From Artocarpus heterophyllus (lineage: Eukaryota > Streptophyta > Magnoliopsida > Rosales > Moraceae), in contig CM046330.1 of NCBI GenBank assembly GCA_025403435.1, positions 19,180,239 through 19,244,238 on the forward strand: a DNA stretch of 64,000 nucleotides, written 5' to 3'. Numbering within the stretch: position 1 is the stretch's first letter; each line of letters opens with the position of its first letter. Below the pieces are notes generated by a model that ran no database searches, had not been told where the DNA came from, and was given only the letters and a program-made list of their open reading frames with translations. Positions 56,492-64,000 of the stretch are shown here, in pieces. The translations under genes were made by a program, and so were the position numbers.

Positions 56492-59400
56492 TGTAACGAC
56501 CCGCCTTTTTGAGCCGTTACTTAGTTTGCTTAAAATTCATTTCTTAACTCGAATCTTACTTATTAGTAAGAAAAATATTGGGTATTTTTTCCTTTCTTAA
56601 AACATATTTGAAACTGTTAAGACTTTAGTTGCAACACAAATTGAGGCATAGCTTAAAACTTGACTTTAAAATCATTCAAAACATTTTCTAATATTCATTA
56701 AGAAACATTTACTTTCTTAAAAACTTTTGTTAAAACATCTTTTCAAACTTACAAAAGCTTTTCGTTACAATAGCGGAAACTTTTAATCTTTAAGCTGTGG
56801 AAAACTACCGTAGTAGTATCCATTCCCAATCTTCGCATCTGTTCACTATAGCACCAAGCTCACAAACTAGTTACACTTGTCTCTTGTGGGACTACCTGCA
56901 GCAAGAAGGAACTTGTAATGAGATTTCGCTCAGTAAGTTCAAACATAATCTCACAGAACATAAACATTCTTTATTAAGCCTTTTTCATAAAACTTTTCTC
57001 TTAAAACATCTTACTTGTAACAATTCTTGTAAACATTATTCAAAAAATGCTTTTTATAAACATTTCTCGTAAAATATTTCTCATAAAACATTTTCACAAA
57101 ACGTTCCTTATAAATGCATCACTTAAGAAGAACGCAAGAAATATCATAAATGCATGATTCTATTTATGCTTAATTATGAACTTTTCATTACCATTTGTAA
57201 CTTATTTGAACTTCTCATCATCATTCATATCTTTTATTTATCTTGTGAACTTAAGTGTTCGTACCAACATCATCAATTATAAGATCATAAACATAATGCC
57301 TCCTTTGTGGAAGCCTTAAGACCATCGAACAATAAAATCATAACTTTAACATAACTAGTATACATCACATTAAGGAGGCTGTATGACATTTATCTTAATA
57401 TAAGAGTTTAGATTACCAATCTTGTAATTTTAGTGGACATTTTGCATGACAAAACTTAATGCCTAAATCATTAAACATAATAATTACAATCACAAAGTAA
57501 ATCATGAATTGAACTTTAAATCATCATGCATAACAAATTGAAACATATTTTAAACATATACAAATCATTGAAAATCATTTCTTCATGCTGTAGGTGAGGT
57601 TTGAAACTTACCTGGATAACGCTCTAGCATTTTAACTCTATCTATTCCTTTCTATTAGTCGGCTTTGTGTCTTGCTTAAATAATAATCGAGTATCCTTTT
57701 GTTCTTTTTACTTAATTTCATTTCTTATCGATCTCTCTCTCTTTATTTTCTAACATGCTCGTTCCTTAGTTAAATTTCCCGTCTCACTGATGGTGTCATT
57801 ACTTAACATGATACAGATCATTTTTTATCTATAAGCGTTTCGCTAATTCAGAGGGCTCAGGTCCATTTTAGCGGTTTTATAAAAAAATGACGATTTTCCC
57901 TTAATGGGTTTTTCGTAAGCCTCGTGACTTTACTAAACTGCTCGTTTTATTTTACCATCCCAACACTTAAGGTTTATGGAAAAATTCCTACTAAGGGGCA
58001 TTTTCCTAATTCAAGCATTTTAGGGTTTGTTTTGGTTATTTTTACGAAAAATGACATTTTGCCATTCACAGGTCTTAGAAAAGTTTTATACCTTGTTTAA
58101 GTCAAAACTAACATTTCCTTGCTTCTTAAAACATTACGAAAAACCAAACATCAGTTTTCTTTTAGCAAAAAAACTATTTTATCAAGACTTTACGATTTTG
58201 ATATGTAATGCAAAAATCTTGACAATTATGTCCTAAAGTTTTTCTCTTTCTTTTCTTGATAAAAACTTTAAATTCTTTCAAAATTAAAACCCGTGGTTAC
58301 TCATTGCCCATAGTAGTGTAGAAAACCAACATCTTCTCAGTGAAAATCTAGTTTCACATGGTTTTACGGTTTTAGCCTAAAACACAAAAATCTTGATATT
58401 TTTGTCTCTGGAACCAAAAATAATTGTCTTCTGCTAAAACATTCAGTTTTTTTGCAAGGATTAAAGCTTCCTAAAGCTCCAAGGCATAATTGAAAACATT
58501 ACATAACGTTTTCCTTTTTACGAAATTTTGTGCTTAAAATCTTGTAAAATTCATAACTTAAAATCAGTGTAGAATTTTTTCACACTGTTTGTGTTTCTCA
58601 ACAGTTTTGATGAGATCTACAACTTTTGTTTTTTAACTTTTCTTAAAATTATTCATTTTCATGTACTTTTCGATCAGGTAAAACCAAAATCCTTATTTTT
58701 TGGTTCGGACTTTTGAGTGGGATTTCTTCACAAAAGTTGCCCAGATCGATGTTTCTAATAAATCTTATGTTGAACTCAGAGAATTATTCAGCCTCTAAGG
58801 GCCTCAAATATTAAGATCTTTCAAAAATGCCCTTTAAACACTTTTGTGATATAATTTTTGCATAACTTGTTTTAGTATGGTTTAATCTCACTTTAACCTT
58901 TTTGAACATATTTTTAGGCATTTAATACTCTAAATAATCATTTCGTAATATCTATTTAATATGCCATAGTCCAAAACATTTTATCAAACACCTTAAGAGT
59001 CTAAACTTTATGTTATGGGAAAGTTTGTTACACTTTTTTTTTTTTTGCTATAGACACTAGCTTTCATATATCCTTTATCATTATCATCCATAAATTACAT
59101 AACATAATCATGCCATAAAGCCTCTTTACATGTCTTAGCCCTTAACTTGCATCAAACATTTAATGTACATAAAAATATGTAAACTTTAACATAGTTTCAA
59201 GGACTAGAACTTTACCTAACCATTCTTAAGTGCTTATCCTCTCTTTTTGGCATTTGAAAGCCTGAAACTTCCTTGACCTCCACCAAAGCCCTTGAGTTTG
59301 CTTCCAAGGATGATTGGAGGGTAAAATCATCAAAAAACTTAAGAGAGAAGTTCATAGGGAATGGGGGCAGACTTCCTTTGGGTGGGAGAGAATAGGAGCA

Positions 59401-60251
59401 ATTTTGATGAAATAAAACTAACCTTTTTTAAAAAATACCCTTAGGTATATATATATATAGATCCATACTAGGGACTAAATTGCAAATAAAACTCGCTTCC
59501 TTTCCACCTGTCAAAACCACATTTTTAGAGGGAAGTTGTGGAAGTTTTTCAAACTTTGGGGTGTCTTTGTGGGTCCCACATCATCTTTTTAACGGTCTAA
59601 ATTTACACTGTATTGTATTTTTCCTATACTGTCAGTATATTATCCCATACTATCAATATTCTTTCCTATATATTTTTCATGGTCCACAAATTTCCATATC
59701 ATCCACACTTACCACATCCACCATACAGTATAACTCCTATACTGCTTAACTTTATACAATCCAATTCTTGCACTGCATTTACTTTTGCAATATAATTTCC
59801 ATATCGCATAACTTTATTAGTGTAATTCCTTATATTGCATTACTTCATCAGTATAATCCTTATACTATATTATTCTAATACTGAATAATTTTTATACTGT
59901 GTATTTCTTATACTGCAAAATTCTTGTACTATAGAATCTTTGCTCTACTGAACTTCTATACTATATGATTCTATATTTTCCATATAGCATTTTTATTGTA
60001 TTCTATTTTTGTCTTAAAATTTATCGTAATACATTCTGTAATGATTACGTTTTTTAGCTTATTTTTATATCATTTCTTCCTTGTTTTAAGACTATGGCAT
60101 GATTTTTAACCTTTAAAAATCCCATTTTCACATTTAGAAAATTTACCATAGAAATCGAATTGAAATAATAATCCTCATGACACGTATTTTGCTTAATATA
60201 ATCCCTAAATATTATACGTGCAATAAAATTGAGAATTTCGCAGGTATTACA
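56492..60251 (+). mobile_element. Large solo LTR (copy 2), 3760 bp
   Basis: It begins tgtaacgacccgcc and ends gcaggtattaca, with acaag (56487-56491) and gcaag (60252-60256) outside, a 5 bp TSD with one mismatch. It has no internal region. The sequence is the reverse-complement relative of 1516-6052 over at least 3.3 kb. A tatatatatatatag run near 59446-59460 may be its TATA region. 59560-59990 is a degenerate tract of tatactg-type units. The only open frames are short and unsupported. The size and TGTAACGACCC start suggest a chromovirus-type gypsy LTR. Confidence 0.8.
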
Positions 60252-61458
60252 GCAAGGCCCTCAACGTCGACGTCCAACAAGCAGCAGCAAAGCCCACCCA
60301 ACCCATGGCCAAAACAACTAGCCGAGCACCTTCCATGACCTCCAAACCAACCCGCCCCTAGAGAAGCTTTGTGCCTCCACGAATAGTGCGGATGGCCCTT
60401 CCCTTCTTAGAGCTGAACCTAGAAGGTAAAGAGTGCTGTCGTCTATCTCCCCCGAACTTCGGCCTAAAGCTCTTGATTCTTCTTTGGTGTCACTAACACA
60501 AGCATCGTGTAGATTGTTAGACGTGTATGTCATAAGGAGTAAAAATATAATATGTTTTTAGAGACATTTTTATCAATAAAGAATTTATTTATTATTAATA
60601 TACCAAATTTTGTCCTCTTTAAGTTCATATTTGTTGAATGTATATTAACCAAACAAAAGTCTGAGATTATCGGTCTAAACCTTTAAGAATTAGGCATATG
60701 ATAGATAGAATATATAGAAGACATGATTCTTAAGGTGACGGTCTAAATCATAAGATCCGCAATCAAGGGAATAAAGTTGGGTGCTTTATTCATGTAAAGA
60801 TTGTTATGTTGTCTATATCCCTAACTGGAGATGGTTTGTCTTGACCATTGGAGGTGGACTTCGTGAATAGAAACATTGGCACGTTGTTATAAGTGACGAT
60901 GTATTGGATTAGAACATAAAGTGAATTGATTTGGATTAATAATTCTGTCTTGGTAAATCGTTTCACTTTAGACAATCATTTGTATTGTGTCTTAATCCTG
61001 AGATGAATAGTAGGCCCTTGTCTTGACTTATATCTTTTGATGTACCAAAGGGTGACATCCACATTTTTATAGTGGTACGCATGCTGGTACGTTGGAGGCA
61101 TGACTCTTGATAGTGTAGACCTATTATTCATAGATATGGAATCCATAGCTCCTCTTTAGAAGTAGTGATATCATCTTATATACGTTATCCTGTAATTAGA
61201 AAACTGGAGCGCTAAACCATTTGAATACATAGGTGTAATCAAGTGGTATACTGTCTTTAGATAATAAGTTTTTCGATGGTGAAATAATGGAACGTAACAT
61301 AAAAATAATCAAGAAGGTAAGACAGAACTTGTCCTTAAGCTGATTATGGATAATCCTATGGGGATATGATACACTATGATTTGTCATGGAGACTTAGCTA
61401 TATGGGCTTCGTAATTTTATATAGTTCGAAAGTGCAGCTCCAACTTTTAGTATAGTAG
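60252..61458. other. Unassigned sequence right of the solo LTR
   Basis: 60252-60480 is GC-rich and matches in style the sequence left of the solo LTR. 60540-61458 is AT-rich and non-coding. It may be internal sequence of a degraded retrotransposon, but I see no motif that proves it. Confidence 0.4.
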
Positions 61459-62527
61459 TGTTGGAGTTGATAATTATGAAATGTATATCTGGAATATTGG
61501 GTTTTATAATTATCCGAAGCTTAAACTATATAGGTCCATCAGGTCCCCTTTGCTAACTCATAAAAATCCTGTAACGATACGGCGTGATTTTTTAATAATT
61601 GGTGACTTATGTCAAATTTATCAGATTGGCTAAAATTCAGTGAAATCAGATAATTCATGTCTGCTTATCGGTTGAATTAATTTTTTGATTAAATTAATTC
61701 AAGATAAACTTGTTGAATTATCGGGAATGGATAATTCATGTATGTTTATCGGTTGGATTAATTTTGAATTAATTCAAGATAAGCTTGTTGAATTATCAGG
61801 AATAGTTATTTTCTTAGAGATTATATAGATAAAGTTGTTTTAATTAGATAACTTCTCTATTGGGTTATTTAACTTAAAACTGAAGCTTTATCCCAAGAAT
61901 CTCGGGTGGAAAATAAAAGATTCTTGAGGATCATTTATTACAAGTTCAGCATACTGATCCTCAGGTTCGGCCTATCGATGGACTCAGTTCGGCATGCCAA
62001 TCTCTCAGATCGGCATGCCCACCGTGTGATATTTTGATCACGTGTTTTTGACCTGATTTTATCAGATATAGATCTGGATTCAAATTTTTGAGAGCTAATA
62101 TGATAAGGACCAACCATGGGACGACCTCTATAAATAGGGAGTAAGACTCATATGTTATTTAGATCAATTGAGAGATTAGAGTGAAACTCTACTAGTAAGA
62201 TTCTGAAACTCCCTGAGAGCTCTTATTCATAAATCACAAACACTAGCTTTGGGTTCTCTCAATTGGTTGGAAGGAGAGTCACCTGGTGGAAGAGCTGTAC
62301 ATGTGAGCCCAAACTCACTCCGATCGTGGATAGAAAATAGCAAAGAAGGCTAGTTGGTTGAGGTCCTTCTAGAACATTTCTTCTTTTCACTAATTGAGGA
62401 AGCTTTTTTACATTTACAAGGTTAATAACATCTGGTTAATTTATGTATATAGCATGTCAAACTTGTGTTTTAGAAAATACTCTGATATAAAAATTTTAAA
62501 ATTCTGTTGCGTACTATTTTTCTAACA
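61459..62527 (+). repeat. 5' LTR of a retrotransposon running off the right edge
   Basis: 1069 bp from tgttggagtt to ttttctaaca. A TATA box (ctataaataggg) lies near 62130-62141. The next bases, attagtatcagagcc, resemble a tRNA-iMet primer-binding site, which identifies this as a 5' LTR in plus orientation. The partner LTR and TSD lie outside the window. LTR length and primer suit Ty1/copia. Confidence 0.75.
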
Positions 62528-62543
62528 ATTAGTATCAGAGCCA
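62528..62543 (+). other. Primer-binding site of the right-edge retrotransposon
   Basis: After two spacer bases, tagtatcagagcc matches the initiator tRNA-Met primer sequence with one mismatch (TGGTATCAGAGCC), directly after the LTR end. Confidence 0.75.
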
Positions 62544-64000
62544 TGGTTTTTACATAAATTTACGAGTTTGTGATCATGCTATATGCATAAATTATGTGAT
62601 ATTGATCCCTCGTATGCTTGAATTTAATTTTATAGGGAGTTGGGACTCTAGGTTTCTATATAATTTTATATGTTGTCATGGATTATATGGTGAATGTTTA
62701 TTAATTAATTATGGTTGATTAAATTATTATTTAATTAATTATTAATTAATTAATTTATACTGGTTATGGTTCCTTAGACGTTAGAATGTGTATCTAGATT
62801 TTTTATGTAATTAGATAGCGGACTATCATCTACGTATAGGAATTATTATTTAATTTTAAATTTGTAAAAATTTTGTAATTAAATAATCATTTAGACAAGA
62901 CAGATCTAGAAGCGGATCTAGAAGATGGATAATGGCGTTCCTAGGTATTTCTTAAGTCTCTAATTTTATGTTTTGAATTATTGAAAATAAAATTGATGAA
63001 TTGCATTAAAAATTGTATTTTCTAGCAAGGGTGTTTTTGCTTGGTCAGCATGCCGAACCCTTTAGTTCGACAGGGCAGATGTGAGGTTCGGTAGGCCGTC
63101 AGCGGGGCAGAAATCAAGTGACTCTGGCGACAGGCTGAACTTCTGGTTCGGCAGGCTGATTAGTCATGAACTGGCAGGCCGATTAGTCATGAACCGACAG
63201 GCCGATTTATGGAGATCGACAAGCCGATGGGTCATGACCGGCAAGCTGATCACCCAAATCGACTTGCCGGCAGAGAGTTGAAAAATTATTCTAGAAAATG
63301 CGTAGTTTTTGATGTAGTTTTAATTTTATTTTTGGAATAATTCTAAGAAACATTAAATTTGGATATGATCGAAAATTTGGAGTATTCGATTCATATGGGA
63401 TTTAAGACTTGAAGATGGGCATTACATGAAGAAGATACAACTTGAGGATTCAAGAATGAAGATTCGATAATATGTTTCGATTATTCTCTTGTAATCTTTG
63501 TTTTCTATTCTCTAGGGTGGAACCATAATATTACGATTATTTATTATTATTTTGATTGTAGCTTTGTTTGATTGCTTTGCTTGTATGCATTATAATATGA
63601 TTTGCTATGTATATTGGTAACATGTCATATAAAATAAGGAGTGCCGCTTAATTTAAAATTGTTCACGCATGTTCTTAAAATAAAACCTTGATTTCAAAAG
63701 ATTAAGAGGGAGAAGGTTTTCAAAGAGAGGGCCTAAGGCCTCTGTCGTTAGTCTATAGGAAGAACATGGTGGCCTCAACCCCTAGAAAGAGATTTCTATC
63801 ATCTACTAGATTAGATCTTCGAGAGGATAAGGTATTTTAGCATGATTTATCGTTGTATACCCTTAGGTGGTGATTATAAATCATAGATAAAATATTAAAA
63901 CAATGGTTATACACTCATGTTAATTTTATTATTAACCTCCGCTAGGAGTTTTGTTAATAAAATTAATGGCCAAAGAAATGATTATTAATATATGCCGGAT
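62528..64000 (+). mobile_element. Leader of the right-edge retrotransposon
   Basis: Untranslated leader after the primer-binding site. No Gag frame is open; an atggataatggcg near 62924 might be a start followed by a splice donor but is short. 63040-63275 is a GC-rich island of repeated cggcaggc/gccgatt-like units. The element continues past the window. Confidence 0.5.

Noticed and set aside
61459..62527. The right-edge LTR as a solo or 3' LTR
   Set aside because: A good tRNA-iMet primer-binding site follows it directly, which is expected after a 5' LTR; no polypurine tract is seen before it.

Overview
The window looks like nuclear DNA of a flowering plant, probably a eudicot. It is AT-rich, it carries an intron-rich plant gene with GT-AG introns, and it is dominated by plant-type LTR retrotransposons (Ty1/copia, and Ty3/gypsy of the Tat type), hAT DNA transposons and solo LTRs. 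I found no rRNA, tRNA or CRISPR. All comparisons were made by eye from the bases, so percentages and edges are approximate unless a target-site duplication (TSD) fixes them.

Layout: 1-6052 holds overlapping large LTR remnants with a 1.08 kb non-autonomous hAT-like insertion. 6053-10553 has no recognisable gene. 10554-27081 is bounded by a long imperfect inverted repeat that encloses a 10.7 kb Ty3/gypsy element of the Tat type (12736-23411, TSD attat). That element has an additional antisense gene with its own TATA box, intron and polyadenylation signal. The right arm of the inverted repeat is interrupted by a 2.33 kb solo LTR (TSD ttgca).

27.3-54.85 kb is a single host gene on the plus strand: AATF/Che-1 (yeast Bfr2), a nucleolar small-subunit processome factor. 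I could place 13 coding exons with consistent phases. It has a one-base deletion in exon 4 and an in-frame TAA in exon 6, so this copy is probably a pseudogene unless these are sequence errors. Intron 7 holds a young copia element (29421-33686, TSD gatac) with a long open reading frame but an in-frame deletion of protease and half the integrase. Intron 12 is 19.2 kb long because of a nest of insertions: an old copia (35372-53918, TSD atgtt) that was hit twice by the same hAT transposon in opposite orientations (39037-48453, TSD ataggcgg; 48653-53209, TSD gtactgaa). One hAT copy was then hit by another copia (41482-46314, TSD aaata) and the other by a small solo LTR.

56492-60251 is a large solo LTR, an inverted relative of the LTR at 1516-6052. 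61459-62527 is the 5' LTR of a further retrotransposon that runs off the right end. No transposon here appears able to move on its own. The two most notable structures are the inverted hAT pair inside a transcribed intron, which could fold into a very long hairpin RNA, and the promoter-bearing antisense gene inside the gypsy element.
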